In this document: in pieces, positions 45,373 through 54,978 of the stretch
How the letters are laid out: each line of letters begins with the position of its first letter
Position numbering within the stretch: the stretch's first letter is position 1
Assembly: GCF_009811415.1 (NCBI RefSeq)
Contig: NZ_BLIG01000008.1
Span: 62,001 to 126,000, forward strand
Length of the DNA: 64,000 nucleotides
Direction of reading: 5' to 3'
DNA from: Alteromonas sp. KUL106
GTDB lineage: Bacteria > Pseudomonadota > Gammaproteobacteria > Enterobacterales > Alteromonadaceae
Position numbers and translations under genes: made by a program
The notes under the pieces: generated by a model
Seen by the model: only the letters and a program-made list of their open reading frames with translations
Told to the model about the DNA's origin: nothing
Database searches by the model: none

Positions 45373-48300
45373 GCCCACTACTAGAGCGTCAAATACGCCG
45401 AGCATTTAACCTTGACGACACTTTGTCACTCGACAGCTGGTTAAATGAACTCAATAAAGATGACGATCATAGCCAAAGCGAAACAGAGAGAGAGCTTCGA
45501 CAAGGACTCGCTTCGTTAATTCCAAGAATTGAGGAATCTTACGCGTTTTTTGAAAGGGATATAACGTTAAAGGATAGAAGTTTACGCATTAGTTCAGAAG
45601 AATTAATGACAGTAAACGACAAAGTTCGTAAGGAGTATGCCGAGCAAAAAGCAGTAATCGAGACCCTGCGACGAGCCGTAAACCAGCTACTCGAGGAACG
45701 AAACAAGCCGCTCATCGATGAAAACTTTACCAACCTTTCTGACCTTTCCGCGCTGACTTACGAGCTTATCTATGAGCAACAAAACGAGAATAATGAACTG
45801 CTGCTTCAGCGCAAAGCTATGGATAAGCATGGCATCGTAGCGACAATAGACCTGAATGGGATTTTATTGTCAGCAAATGATAAATGCTGTCAGCTTTCCG
45901 GCTACTCTCGCGCCGAACTAATAGGAAAAAGTACATCCATCTTTCGCATTCAAAACATTGCTATTTCAGAGCAAACCAGAATATTAAAAACATTGATAAA
46001 AGGTGAAATTTGGCAGGGTGAACTAAACAGCTTTACTAAGACGAATGAACCATGGACCGTATTTGCGACCGTCGTCCCTATCGTTGAATACAACAAACGC
46101 GTTAACCGTCTCGTGGTTATCTGCACTGATATGTCGGAGCAAATGCGTCTGTCTCGCAAACTAAAAGAAGACCGCGCGTTCTACCAAAGTATCACCAGCA
46201 GTATTGGGGAAGGTGTTTATGCTGTCAATGGTGAAGGAAAAGCCCAGTTTCTCAACCCCGCCGCTTCACAACTATTAGGTTGGACTATTGAAGAGCTTGA
46301 AGGCCGACGTTTTCACGATACCGTTCATTATCAAAAGGGCGATGGAACGCTGCTCACCCGAGAGGAATGTCCTGTTAACTTGACCATCAAAGCAGGCAAA
46401 TCATACGCGTCCTATGAGGACTTTTTCACTGACAAACGTGGACGTTTGTTCCCTATTTCTATTGTCGCTGTTCCGCTACTTGACGATGATGGTAAGCCAG
46501 ACGGCCATGTAGGCGTTTTCAACGATATAAGTCATCAAAAGGCCATTGAGCAAAAATTACAGCAGGCCTACAACAACGCCCAAAGTGCCAACAAGGCGAA
46601 GAGCGATTTTCTCGCCACAATGAGTCACGAAATTAGAACCCCAATGAATGCCATTATTGGCCTTACTCATTTAGCGTTGGAAACGGAGGACGAAGACCAG
46701 CGCCTGCAATACCTTGAGAAAGTGCAGCGAAGCTCTAATGCACTGCTCGATTTAGTGAACAGTATTTTGGATTTTTCAAAGGTAGAAGCTAACAGAGTAG
46801 ATATCCTAAACGAACATTTCACGCTGACGAAGACAATCGACAAACTTGCCCAAGTTTTTCAAGTCAAAGCGCAGCAGAAAGATCTCCAACTGCTTTTTGA
46901 TATACGCTACAACACAAATACCCCATGCCGAGGCGATAGCGAAAAAATCTATCAGGTTTTGCTAAACCTTTTGGGTAATGCGATTAAATTCACAGAAAGT
47001 GGATATGTGCTGCTCAAAGTAAGTCAACGGGGGAATAAACTGCACTTCAGCGTAAGTGACACCGGCATGGGGATTAGTGACACCGGTAAATCCAAACTCT
47101 TCAACGCATTTGTCCAGGCAGATGCTTCCATCTCGCGAAAATTTGGCGGCACTGGATTAGGTCTTGCGATCTGTAAGCGCCTTGTTGAGCTAATGGGAGG
47201 TAAGCTTACCCTGAAGAGCAAGGTCAATGAAGGCAGCTGTTTCGCTTTCTCACTTCCGGTTTGTGTCGACGACCTTCTCCCTGCACGCCCTTTTTTACCT
47301 GTATCGCTACCCTCAGAGGTGCTCTGTATTCAAACCCATGAAAGCGTGGCGAGAGGATGTCGCGTTCTTACGCAAACGCTGCAAAGGCTCGGTATCAACT
47401 GCCAGGTCGTTGATTCAAGCCATGCGTATAATAGCTCGCTCAAACACCAAGCCATTGCATTTCTTAGTAAAGATGAAGCTAGTTGGAAAACCTTGGCAAA
47501 CCGATTTCAGAATAATCAAGTTAACCCAATAAACTTCAATGTACTGATAAGCCCGCTTAGCAAAGCTGACGTGCAGAAACGCCTCGGAAAAAAAGCCTAC
47601 AATGAGATAAGGGTGATTGAACTTCCTTTTTCTGACAAAGAGCTGATTTCTGCATTGTCTCCACTTCAAGCGCCATCAAATAAAGATGTGACGGACAAAC
47701 TTGAGAGTAAAAAGTGGCGAAGTCGGCGACTATCGAATAAGTGTATATTGGTAGTTGATGACGATCTTATAAGCCTTGAAATAAGTCAGCAGATTCTTGT
47801 TGATCTCGGCATGAAGGTTATGACAGCTAATACCGGTGAACATGCACTTGCCCTTTGCGACTCCAACGGGTTTGACGCGATCTTACTCGATTGCCACTTA
47901 CCTGGTATATCGGGTTATGATGTCGCGGAAAAACTCGTCAACAGAGACGGCTGGCTGACCCCCATCATCGCATTGAGTGCAGATGAGACAAATGAAGCAT
48001 CAGAAAAAGCCTTGACCTCAGGTATGTGTTATCACTTGGTAAAGCCCGCTACCGCGGATGAGATAGTCCACACTATCGACTCTCACATCCATGCGGGTTA
48101 TGTTGATGTCGAGGAGCCCGACCACCCTGATGTCTTTACTGCCTCCCTGGTGTCTTTCTACGCGACTTACAGCCAGCGCAGCGTCATGACAGAGCTACTC
48201 AGCATCATAAACTCACCATCAAGTACAAGCGAACTATTGAACGCATTACTCGAAGATGCCCATAGAATTGGGGCGACTACCCTAGAGCGCTGTTTAGAGG

Positions 48301-48674
48301 TTTTATTTGTGTCTATTCAAAGACCCGAAACTATCATTGCGAAACATGTTGCTGATTTGTCTTATGAGTTGGATGCAACACTACGTCTGATTGCTCATAC
48401 CATTAATAAAAGCGTAGACATTGAAAATACTCACAATGAGACACAGGTTGACAACCGCACATTACTTGCTGCGTTGAAGCAAGCCAAAAGCGCCCTTGAA
48501 ACCTATGATGCAAAAGCACTAAAGCATATATCCTTGGTCGCCTCTCAATATAGTGATTCGGCCCATTCACACACGATAACCCACTTAAAGCAGCTCACAT
48601 CTATATATGATTTCGAGCAAGCTTTAGTTGTAATAGAAACACTTATTAATGAAATTACCAATGAAAGTGCCTAA
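45369..48674 (+). CDS. cytosolic PAS-PAS hybrid histidine kinase
   Basis: This 1101-residue protein has no membrane segments. An N-terminal coiled coil (about 40-150) is followed by two PAS domains (about 152-262 and 275-395), HisKA with His420 (ATMSHEIRTPMNA), ATPase (NLLGNAIKFT, DTGMGI, GGTGLGLAIC), a pseudo-receiver-like segment (about 640-760), a receiver with Asp841 (AILLDCHLPGISGYD) and a C-terminal Hpt-like helical region (about 920-1095, DAHRIGATTLE with His965). The TTG start shares bases with the FIST stop (TTGA) and follows AAGAGAAG, so translation is coupled. Its N-terminal region resembles NahK-type kinases controlled by a FIST partner. The output is probably the HD-GYP protein encoded next. 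Confidence 0.9.
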   Translation: MSPLLERQIRRAFNLDDTLSLDSWLNELNKDDDHSQSETERELRQGLASLIPRIEESYAFFERDITLKDRSLRISSEELMTVNDKVRKEYAEQKAVIETLRRAVNQLLEERNKPLIDENFTNLSDLSALTYELIYEQQNENNELLLQRKAMDKHGIVATIDLNGILLSANDKCCQLSGYSRAELIGKSTSIFRIQNIAISEQTRILKTLIKGEIWQGELNSFTKTNEPWTVFATVVPIVEYNKRVNRLVVICTDMSEQMRLSRKLKEDRAFYQSITSSIGEGVYAVNGEGKAQFLNPAASQLLGWTIEELEGRRFHDTVHYQKGDGTLLTREECPVNLTIKAGKSYASYEDFFTDKRGRLFPISIVAVPLLDDDGKPDGHVGVFNDISHQKAIEQKLQQAYNNAQSANKAKSDFLATMSHEIRTPMNAIIGLTHLALETEDEDQRLQYLEKVQRSSNALLDLVNSILDFSKVEANRVDILNEHFTLTKTIDKLAQVFQVKAQQKDLQLLFDIRYNTNTPCRGDSEKIYQVLLNLLGNAIKFTESGYVLLKVSQRGNKLHFSVSDTGMGISDTGKSKLFNAFVQADASISRKFGGTGLGLAICKRLVELMGGKLTLKSKVNEGSCFAFSLPVCVDDLLPARPFLPVSLPSEVLCIQTHESVARGCRVLTQTLQRLGINCQVVDSSHAYNSSLKHQAIAFLSKDEASWKTLANRFQNNQVNPINFNVLISPLSKADVQKRLGKKAYNEIRVIELPFSDKELISALSPLQAPSNKDVTDKLESKKWRSRRLSNKCILVVDDDLISLEISQQILVDLGMKVMTANTGEHALALCDSNGFDAILLDCHLPGISGYDVAEKLVNRDGWLTPIIALSADETNEASEKALTSGMCYHLVKPATADEIVHTIDSHIHAGYVDVEEPDHPDVFTASLVSFYATYSQRSVMTELLSIINSPSSTSELLNALLEDAHRIGATTLERCLEVLFVSIQRPETIIAKHVADLSYELDATLRLIAHTINKSVDIENTHNETQVDNRTLLAALKQAKSALETYDAKALKHISLVASQYSDSAHSHTITHLKQLTSIYDFEQALVVIETLINEITNESA

Positions 48675-49770
48675 CGACGTTGAACATAGGTTTAACATTC
48701 TTGTTGTTGACGATGAGCCTGCGAATATTGATATATTGCTAGGAATACTTAGCCCTTTTTATCACGTAAAAGTAGCGCCCTCAGGACCTATTGCCCTAAA
48801 AATTGCAAGACAGCATACACCCGACCTTATTTTACTCGATATCATGATGCCGGATATGGACGGTTTTGAGGTATGTGAACGACTCAAATCCGACCCGATA
48901 CTGAGCCAGATCCCTGTCATTTTTGTTACGGCGTTAACCCAAGGCGAAAGTGAAGAAAAAGGATTTGAGCTAGGTGCGGTAGACTATATTACCAAGCCTG
49001 TCTCCCCTAGCATAACGCTAGCGCGTGTGAAGACTCATATCACTCTTGCCCATCAAATGCAGACCGTGGAAAACCTGGTCATCGCGCGAACGGAGGAGCT
49101 GAGTAAAAGTCAACAAAGCGCGATCACTATGCTGGCGGCTGCAGGTCACTATAATGATACAGACACGGGACATCATATCTGGCGCATGGCTGCCTACAGC
49201 AAGTGCTTAGCTACAGCATCCGGTTGGTCGTATGACGATGCATGCTTACTTGCACAAGCCGCCCCTATGCACGACACGGGGAAAATTGGTATACCCGATT
49301 CCATTTTAAAAGCGCCACGCAGACTAACAAACAGTGAAATGGAAGTGATGCAATCCCATGCACAAATAGGACATAAAATTTTATCTCGATGTGATACGCC
49401 GCTGTTTAACCTTGCAGCAGAGATTGCACTATGTCACCACGAGAAATGGAATGGTTCAGGCTATCCACAAAGACTAGCAGGGGAAGACATTCCTGAGAGC
49501 GCTCGCATTGTGGCAATAGCTGATGTATTCGACGCTCTGACGATGAAACGCCCTTACAAAAAAGCCTGGAGCGATGACGACGCTTTCAAATATTTACTTG
49601 AAGGAGCAGGTAAACATTTCGACCCAAGGCTAGTCGAATGTTTTCTATCTATCAAAGAAGAAATTATCGAAACGAAGCACTACTGGAATGAATTGGAAGC
49701 AGAAGGAAAAGTGGTGTCAGTAAACGATTTACTCCCTCAGAGTTTGGAACTTACGCACCCCAAACAGTAA
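48649..49770 (+). CDS. REC-HD-GYP response regulator (c-di-GMP phosphodiesterase)
   Basis: An N-terminal receiver (about 12-130, Asp64 in LILLDIMMPDMDG, Lys in TKPVSP) is joined by a helix to an HD-GYP domain (about 165-350). The catalytic motifs HDTGKIGIP (His208, Asp209) and HHEKWNGSGYP (about 264-274) are intact, so hydrolysis of c-di-GMP is expected. The gene overlaps the kinase 3' end by 26 nt; ATGs at 48649 and 48661 are both possible and neither has a Shine-Dalgarno, implying translational coupling. It is the likely phosphorylation target of the upstream hybrid kinase. Confidence 0.93.
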   Translation: MKLPMKVPNDVEHRFNILVVDDEPANIDILLGILSPFYHVKVAPSGPIALKIARQHTPDLILLDIMMPDMDGFEVCERLKSDPILSQIPVIFVTALTQGESEEKGFELGAVDYITKPVSPSITLARVKTHITLAHQMQTVENLVIARTEELSKSQQSAITMLAAAGHYNDTDTGHHIWRMAAYSKCLATASGWSYDDACLLAQAAPMHDTGKIGIPDSILKAPRRLTNSEMEVMQSHAQIGHKILSRCDTPLFNLAAEIALCHHEKWNGSGYPQRLAGEDIPESARIVAIADVFDALTMKRPYKKAWSDDDAFKYLLEGAGKHFDPRLVECFLSIKEEIIETKHYWNELEAEGKVVSVNDLLPQSLELTHPKQ

Positions 49771-49786
49771 ACCCGGTTTGATTAAT

Positions 49787-49802
49787 ACCAATCCGCATAA
49801 AA
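49787..49802. repeat. single arm of the ATACCAATCCGCATAA repeat
   Basis: The 16-nt sequence ATACCAATCCGCATAA matches the arms of the palindrome at 14339-14402 (ATACCnnTCCGCATAG) except for the variable positions. It lies between the HD-GYP stop and the next terminator. Confidence 0.45.
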
Positions 49803-49824
49803 AAAGGGTCGACGTCGACCCTTT
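49799..49824 (-). terminator. intrinsic terminator of the TonB operon
   Basis: A perfect 22-nt palindrome (core GGGTCGAC/GTCGACCC, 49803-49824) is followed on the minus strand by T7. It lies 30 nt beyond the stop of the TPR gene. It may also stop the plus-strand HD-GYP transcript, though the T-run on that side is poor. Confidence 0.8.
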
Positions 49825-49853
49825 GCATTTACATGTTTATTGGCTAAGTGGGT

Positions 49854-51203
49854 TTAGCTCGCGCCTAACTCCGCAGCAATGGCATCAGCCTGGCGTTTTT
49901 CGCCCTGCACAAACTGCTTCCACTGTTGAGCCATAGCGCGGCTTTTTTGATGCTTTTCCGCCTCGGCTAACTGGTTGAGCGCAAGTGCATATTGCTTCTT
50001 GTTATAAAGCGCCATGCCTTTAATCAAGTATACCAAGCCAGGGTTTCTTAATTCGCCTTTTTCAACCGCACGGTCTGCCGCTGCGATTGCATCGTCGAAA
50101 CGCTCTTCGTTGAGAAGAATTTGAGCAAGTTGCGCATCCAACTCACCGTCTTCCGAAAGCTCTGCTGCCTGCATCATTACCGGAATAGCCTTATCTTGCT
50201 CTTTGGCAAGCGACCAGCTTTGGCCTAAGAACTTGAGGTTGCGCAAGTTTTTCTCAAGCACACCGTCGTTCATGGCCTGCTCCATCAACTTGGCACCTTT
50301 GTAGGGCACGCGATGATAGTAATAAAGCTGCGCCATATTAAACACATCAGCTGAGGTATTCACGAAGCCGCGCTGATAAGCGGTTTCCATAATAGCCAAC
50401 TGCTTGCGCTCTTCACCTAGCTCACCGTACATACCAGCAAGCTGGATCCAATACTTAGGTTCGTCAAACAACTTCACCATTTTTATAAGAACGTCTTTAA
50501 CCTTTTCAGGCTGTTTTAGCTCATAAAAAATAGCACGTTGAAGTATTAACCAACCTTCGTCAGGGATCATGCCTTCCGCTTCATGATCGGCCACTGCTTC
50601 TGAAATCCACATTGAGGCCTGTTCATATTGCTTATTTTGATAATAAGCCTGAGCTTTGATCACTTTATTCTTAACAGGTACTGGGCCAGCATTAAGACTT
50701 TCCCAACGCTCTAAGTATTTAATGGTGTCTTCGTAATTACCCTGCATAAGGTTAAGCTGCGCTAAGCTGAAAAGTGTGGTCATTTCAAACTTTTCAGGAA
50801 TAGGCTGCTGCTCTACCACTTTGGCAAACGATTCCAGCGCTTTTGCATAGTCTTCGTTGTTGTAGTAAATGAAACCGAAAAAGTTGTACATCATGGCTTT
50901 TTCGTAGGCGTTCATAGAGTAAGACTTATCTTCCACTTCTTTCAAAATGGAAATAGCTTCTTCTACATCGCCAGCTTCATCTGCTGCCGTTTGTGCACGG
51001 GCTAGCTGCTCGTAAACTTTGCCGCGAAGCGTAGGAACCCGACGGGTTGGCTTATCGCTAGCTTTTATCTCTTGTCCATCTTGCTGCTCAGCCTCTTGCG
51101 CTACAGCGTTAGAAGCAATGAACGTTGCAGGTACAGATACCGTGGCCGATGCAAATGCAAACGCCAGTGCACTAAGCAATGTATTCGTCTGTTTTCTCAT
51201 CAT
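49854..51203 (-). CDS. exported tetratricopeptide-repeat protein of the TonB-TtpC operon
   Basis: A signal peptide (about 1-35, ending AVAQEAEQ) is followed by several TPR-type helical repeats (for example YEKAMMYNFFGFIYYNNEDY at about 99-118 and YALALNQLAEAEKHQK near 410), making it a periplasmic scaffold of 449 residues. It is the last gene of the DUF3450-ttpC-exbB-exbD-tonB-TPR operon, 6 nt after tonB. Proteins of this kind regularly end TtpC-type TonB operons in Vibrio, Shewanella and Alteromonas relatives. The role is unknown; a contribution to the TonB complex or cargo handling is inferred from position only. Confidence 0.85.
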   Translation of the reverse strand: MMRKQTNTLLSALAFAFASATVSVPATFIASNAVAQEAEQQDGQEIKASDKPTRRVPTLRGKVYEQLARAQTAADEAGDVEEAISILKEVEDKSYSMNAYEKAMMYNFFGFIYYNNEDYAKALESFAKVVEQQPIPEKFEMTTLFSLAQLNLMQGNYEDTIKYLERWESLNAGPVPVKNKVIKAQAYYQNKQYEQASMWISEAVADHEAEGMIPDEGWLILQRAIFYELKQPEKVKDVLIKMVKLFDEPKYWIQLAGMYGELGEERKQLAIMETAYQRGFVNTSADVFNMAQLYYYHRVPYKGAKLMEQAMNDGVLEKNLRNLKFLGQSWSLAKEQDKAIPVMMQAAELSEDGELDAQLAQILLNEERFDDAIAAADRAVEKGELRNPGLVYLIKGMALYNKKQYALALNQLAEAEKHQKSRAMAQQWKQFVQGEKRQADAIAAELGAS

Positions 51204-51209
51204 GTTCTG

Positions 51210-51818
51210 TTACCCGTCAATTTGGAACGTTATACGGTTTTGTACCCCAGACACTTCTGTCGCTTCGCCATTGACCACTCGAGGTTTATATTTGAACTTC
51301 ATTGCCGCATCAATGGCCGCTTGTTCAAAAATACCTGACGGATTAGCTTCAACAACAATTGGGTCGCGTACAGCACCTTGCTTAGTTACTGTAAATTCAA
51401 CAATAACGAAACCTTCAATACCCCGCTGAAGTGCGCGTCTCGGATAAACCGGCGCAACTTTAACGATAGGTAAATATTCACCATCACCAGATTCAAGGGC
51501 CAAGCCGCCTTCCAGCGAAATGTCGTCACCTACGTCAGCACCAAAGTCCATCGACGTCCCTTCCGCATCTGGAGAAGGTGAGTCCATTTGAGGCTGCTCC
51601 ATTTGCGGCGGTGGCTCTTCAGGCTTAGGTGGCTTCTTCGGCTTACGATCTTTTTTCTCAACCTGTTCATCCTGCTTAACCCTTACGAAGTCAAGCACGC
51701 TTCCCTTAGGCGGCTCAGTTAGTGCGCTGCCACCCATCTTGATAAGCGATTGCATCAAGAAGAACAGGCCTAACGTGATCGCAAGGGATAGTACAAATGC
51801 GATTAAATATCGTGGCAT
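51210..51818 (-). CDS. TonB family energy-transducing protein (TonB2-like)
   Basis: TonB spans the periplasm and transmits proton-motive energy from ExbBD to outer-membrane receptors. One N-terminal membrane helix (about 4-26) is followed by a Lys/Pro/Glu-rich linker (KKPPKPEEPPPQ, about 58-80) and a C-terminal TonB domain (about 110-202, YPRRALQRGIEGFVIVEFTV ... AAMKFKYKPRVVNG). It has 202 residues, the short TonB2 type. It is 3 nt downstream of exbD. The partner receptor is probably the one encoded at 55126. Confidence 0.93.
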   Translation of the reverse strand: MPRYLIAFVLSLAITLGLFFLMQSLIKMGGSALTEPPKGSVLDFVRVKQDEQVEKKDRKPKKPPKPEEPPPQMEQPQMDSPSPDAEGTSMDFGADVGDDISLEGGLALESGDGEYLPIVKVAPVYPRRALQRGIEGFVIVEFTVTKQGAVRDPIVVEANPSGIFEQAAIDAAMKFKYKPRVVNGEATEVSGVQNRITFQIDG

Positions 51819-51821
51819 GAT

Positions 51822-52229
51822 TTATTGCTCTTGGGCTGCAATCGAAACATCGTAAACGCCAGCGGCACGCGACGCGTCCATCACCTTTATCAGTGTTTCT
51901 GTTGTGGCTTTTTTGTCAGCCTGAATTACAACAGAACCCTGTGGGTTTTCTGCGCGAAGACGCTCAATGTTCGCTTGTACTGCGCGAACGTCGATACGTC
52001 GTTTGTTAATCCAAATTTCGCCTTTATCTGAAATAGCGATAAGGATATTAGCGCGGTCCTTTTTCACAGCAGTTGCTGCTTCTGGACGGTTAACATCAAT
52101 ACCCGCTTCTTTCACAAATGACGCAGTCACAATGAAGAAGATCAACATGATAAAAACAACGTCCAGCATGGGCGTCATGTCGATGGCTGCTTCTTCTTCA
52201 TCGACTAAGTTTTGAAAGTGCTGCTTCAT
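51822..52229 (-). CDS. biopolymer transport protein ExbD
   Basis: ExbD forms the proton channel of the TonB motor with ExbB. A single membrane helix follows MTPMLDVVFIMLIFF, with the conserved Asp25 that carries protons; the periplasmic domain (about 45-135) has the usual alternating fold. It has 135 residues. A TTT-rich spacer of 31 nt separates it from exbB, which is the largest gap inside the operon. Confidence 0.94.
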   Translation of the reverse strand: MKQHFQNLVDEEEAAIDMTPMLDVVFIMLIFFIVTASFVKEAGIDVNRPEAATAVKKDRANILIAISDKGEIWINKRRIDVRAVQANIERLRAENPQGSVVIQADKKATTETLIKVMDASRAAGVYDVSIAAQEQ

Positions 52230-52260
52230 AATAAATACCTTACCTTAATGCCTTAGGGCA

Positions 52261-52779
52261 TTAACGTTGAATAATCAATGCATCCTCAAGATGCGTGCGT
52301 TCTGATTTCACCATACGAGTTAACCAGGTAGCGGCGAATACGCCTGAAAGTGCGCCAACCATGCCCGCCATTGTGGGAATAGTGGCTTTCGATACACCTG
52401 AGGCCATTGAACGAGCGTTACCTGAGCCCGCAATTGCCATTACATCGAACACTTCAATCATACCGGTAACCGTTCCCATCAAGCCTAGTAGCGGACAAAG
52501 CGCAACCAGTGACTGGATAATTGGGATGCTGCCGTTTAGGCGCATGGTTAACTGTGAAATTGTTTTCTGACGAACTTGCTCTGCGAACCAAGAAGAGCGA
52601 TCGGCACGTGCTGTCCACATGGCTATCGCGTCTTTCTTGGCTTGCTTGTGCCAAACCATCAGATACATCGCACGCTCGAGGATCAAAAGCCACATAACGA
52701 ATATCAGCAGACCGATGACCAGGAGAACCTGGCCACCTGTTTCTGTGAAATCGCGAATTGCTTCTAGAAACTCGATCAT
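52261..52779 (-). CDS. ExbB-like proton-channel protein (ExbB2)
   Basis: This is a short MotA/TolQ/ExbB-type protein of 172 residues with three membrane helices (about 14-36, 88-112 and 130-155) and the signature PLLGLMGTVTGMIEVF, followed by the small-residue helix SKATIPTMAGMVGALSG. GAGG lies 6 nt before the ATG, 2 nt after the ttpC stop. It is the second ExbB-type protein in the operon; the longer one upstream is TtpC. Confidence 0.94.
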   Translation of the reverse strand: MIEFLEAIRDFTETGGQVLLVIGLLIFVMWLLILERAMYLMVWHKQAKKDAIAMWTARADRSSWFAEQVRQKTISQLTMRLNGSIPIIQSLVALCPLLGLMGTVTGMIEVFDVMAIAGSGNARSMASGVSKATIPTMAGMVGALSGVFAATWLTRMVKSERTHLEDALIIQR

Positions 52780-52781
52780 GA

Positions 52782-54146
52782 TTAGCCTCGCTCAGCGCGC
52801 TCTGCAATTACGCCAGACGCCTGTTCTTGTAGGATGTACACAATGTTCTTAGAACGTGTGTTAAGCATTGCATAAAGCAGTGTCATTGGAATCGCTACAA
52901 CTAGACCGAGCACTGTTGTTACAAGTGCTGTTGAAATACCACCCGCCATCAGTTTAGGGTCACCCGTACCAAACAAGGTAATAGCCTGGAAGGTGTTAAT
53001 CATACCGGTTACCGTACCTAGTAGACCCATAAGCGGCGCTACAACAGAGATAATCTTAATGATAGTTAGGTTACGACCTAGCTTAGGCACTTCGCCCAGA
53101 ATTGCTTCTGTAAGGTGAAGTTCAAGTGCTTCAACGTCTGCGTCTGGGTGCTCGTCACGTACTTTAAGTACACGGCCAAGCGGGTTGTTTGTATTTACTT
53201 CTTTGCTCTTAAGCTGTTTGTTCACTTTCATGCGGATAAGCGACAGGGTTACAAGGCGCTCTAAGGCAAGTAGAAGACCGAACGCACCAACGATAAGAAT
53301 GATGTAACCGACTACACCGCCCTGCTCTACACGCTCCTGAAGGTTAGGCGCTTGAACAAGAAGACCTAGGATTGAACCACCCGTTGGGTCGATACCAAAC
53401 TGAACTAATTCACCGCTTGATGCTTGTAGTTCAGCAGCAGAGTTCATGTAACGGTCAGCAGGCTGACGTACAAGTTCAGACACTGTGCCTGTTACGCCGT
53501 TGTACTCTAGGTATTTACCATCAGCAACAAGTGCAAAAGGACCTACGCGAACAACAGACTTATTCACTTTTTCACCGCCCGCTTCAACAACATCTGTCTT
53601 GAACGTAGTTACTTTGCCGGCTTCAGTCATTTCACGCTGCATTTCAAACCACACGCGCTCAATTTCTTCAATTGACGCTAGCTTTGAACTTGAACCCATG
53701 TCTTGTGCCATCTTATCAAGGAAGTCAGCACGGCCAGGGATTTGTGCAGAAACCACTGAGTTATAGAATTTGTTTTTAGTGTCGCCAGCGATTTGCTGAA
53801 GCACACCGAATAGCTCTTTAAGTGAACCAAGACGTGTGTCTAGTGCACCGTTTAAGTCAGCCAGTTTGAATTCGTTTTCTTCAAACTGAGTTTCAAGCTG
53901 CTCTGATTGTGCAAGCATTTGGTCGCGCTTTTCGCGCGTTTCGCGAAGAATGCGATCTTGCTCTGCACGTTGCGCTTGGAAATCACGCTCGCGCTGTTTG
54001 TTTTGCTGAGACTGTGCGAACTGACCTTCTTCTAGTTGCTTAAGAAGTGCGTCTAAGTCCATGGCACGGTCGCTTTGTGCGAAAGCACCAACGCTGATGC
54101 TCAGGGCTGCTAGACCAACAGCGATACGTTTTACTGTGTTAAACAT
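52782..54146 (-). CDS. TtpC-type MotA/TolQ/ExbB proton-channel family protein
   Basis: A signal-like N-terminus (MFNTVKRIAVGLAALSISVGAFA) is followed by a long periplasmic coiled coil (about 25-100) and middle domain (about 110-250) and a C-terminal ExbB-like channel domain with three helices (about 275-300, 370-395 and 410-435; PLMGLLGTVTGMINTFQ). This layout defines TtpC, the fourth component of the Vibrio TonB2 complex. The ATG at 54146 has AGAGG 9 nt upstream; the frame also offers ATG 54152 and TTG 54155, too close to that site. The length is 454 residues. It follows the DUF3450 gene after 13 nt. Confidence 0.92.
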   Translation of the reverse strand: MFNTVKRIAVGLAALSISVGAFAQSDRAMDLDALLKQLEEGQFAQSQQNKQRERDFQAQRAEQDRILRETREKRDQMLAQSEQLETQFEENEFKLADLNGALDTRLGSLKELFGVLQQIAGDTKNKFYNSVVSAQIPGRADFLDKMAQDMGSSSKLASIEEIERVWFEMQREMTEAGKVTTFKTDVVEAGGEKVNKSVVRVGPFALVADGKYLEYNGVTGTVSELVRQPADRYMNSAAELQASSGELVQFGIDPTGGSILGLLVQAPNLQERVEQGGVVGYIILIVGAFGLLLALERLVTLSLIRMKVNKQLKSKEVNTNNPLGRVLKVRDEHPDADVEALELHLTEAILGEVPKLGRNLTIIKIISVVAPLMGLLGTVTGMINTFQAITLFGTGDPKLMAGGISTALVTTVLGLVVAIPMTLLYAMLNTRSKNIVYILQEQASGVIAERAERG

Positions 54147-54159
54147 TCTCATCAACCTC

Positions 54160-54918
54160 TTAGTCTGTAATTGCCACTGGCAGCATTAGCAAGTCTGGTG
54201 CAAGTTGCTTCTTCGCCATGCGCAGACCTTTTGTGATTTGTGTACGGTAGCTGCTATCAAGCTCTTCCCACTGACGGGTTTGCTTGTTCCAAACACCCTG
54301 CATGCTTGCATCACGTGTTTGATAAATTAGCGCTGTACGACCAAGGCGTAGGAATTCAACGTCACGCTCTTGACCGTTAATTGAATGAATACCGCTGTAC
54401 GCTTCCATAGTGCGGCCGTAGTCCATCTCTACTTGGTACGCTTCCATTACGCGACGGAATTTTTCAGACGCAGCAACATCAGCTCTGTCCATCATGGCGC
54501 GAAGGTCAGCGACGCGATTAGCTCGCTCTTCAGGAAGGAAAGGTACGTCTAGCGCGACGAACTGCTCCAAGCCGTCAATCATTCGCATCATAAGTGGCGT
54601 GATTTGACGTTCAACAACAGAGACTTCATCGATAGCAGCATTTAGGTCTACCATCTCCTGTTCTTGGTTATTGATTTGCTTACGAAGCTGAGTGTTATAA
54701 ACCTCAAGGCCTTCGATTTCTTTCATCAATGTTTTGAACTGTTGAAGTTTGCTGTCGATTTGATCGGTAATACCGTTAATCTTTTCTTGCGATTTCGCCG
54801 CTGACTCGTTTATTTTCGCTGCCTCATCGACAACGGGTTTTAAGACTTCATCGTCTTGTGCAAGCACGGGTGTCGCTGCTAGCGCACCTGCTACAAGCAA
54901 GGCATTGATAAGCTTCAT
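54160..54918 (-). CDS. DUF3450 family periplasmic protein
   Basis: A signal peptide (1-20, ending PVLA-QDDE) precedes a long coiled coil (about 35-105) and a conserved C-terminal region with DRADVAASEKFRRVMEAYQ, GRTALIYQT and VWNKQTRQWEELDSSYR. DUF3450 proteins are almost always encoded just before TtpC-type TonB systems, as here, but their function is unknown. It is the first gene of the operon, downstream of a Pho-box-like promoter. AAAGG lies about 10 nt before the ATG. The length is 252 residues. Confidence 0.92.
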   Translation of the reverse strand: MKLINALLVAGALAATPVLAQDDEVLKPVVDEAAKINESAAKSQEKINGITDQIDSKLQQFKTLMKEIEGLEVYNTQLRKQINNQEQEMVDLNAAIDEVSVVERQITPLMMRMIDGLEQFVALDVPFLPEERANRVADLRAMMDRADVAASEKFRRVMEAYQVEMDYGRTMEAYSGIHSINGQERDVEFLRLGRTALIYQTRDASMQGVWNKQTRQWEELDSSYRTQITKGLRMAKKQLAPDLLMLPVAITD

Positions 54919-54978
54919 ACATTCAAACCTTTAAAGTTAAAAGAAATCGGTTTTGTCCGACTATAAATTTCTGCGCGT

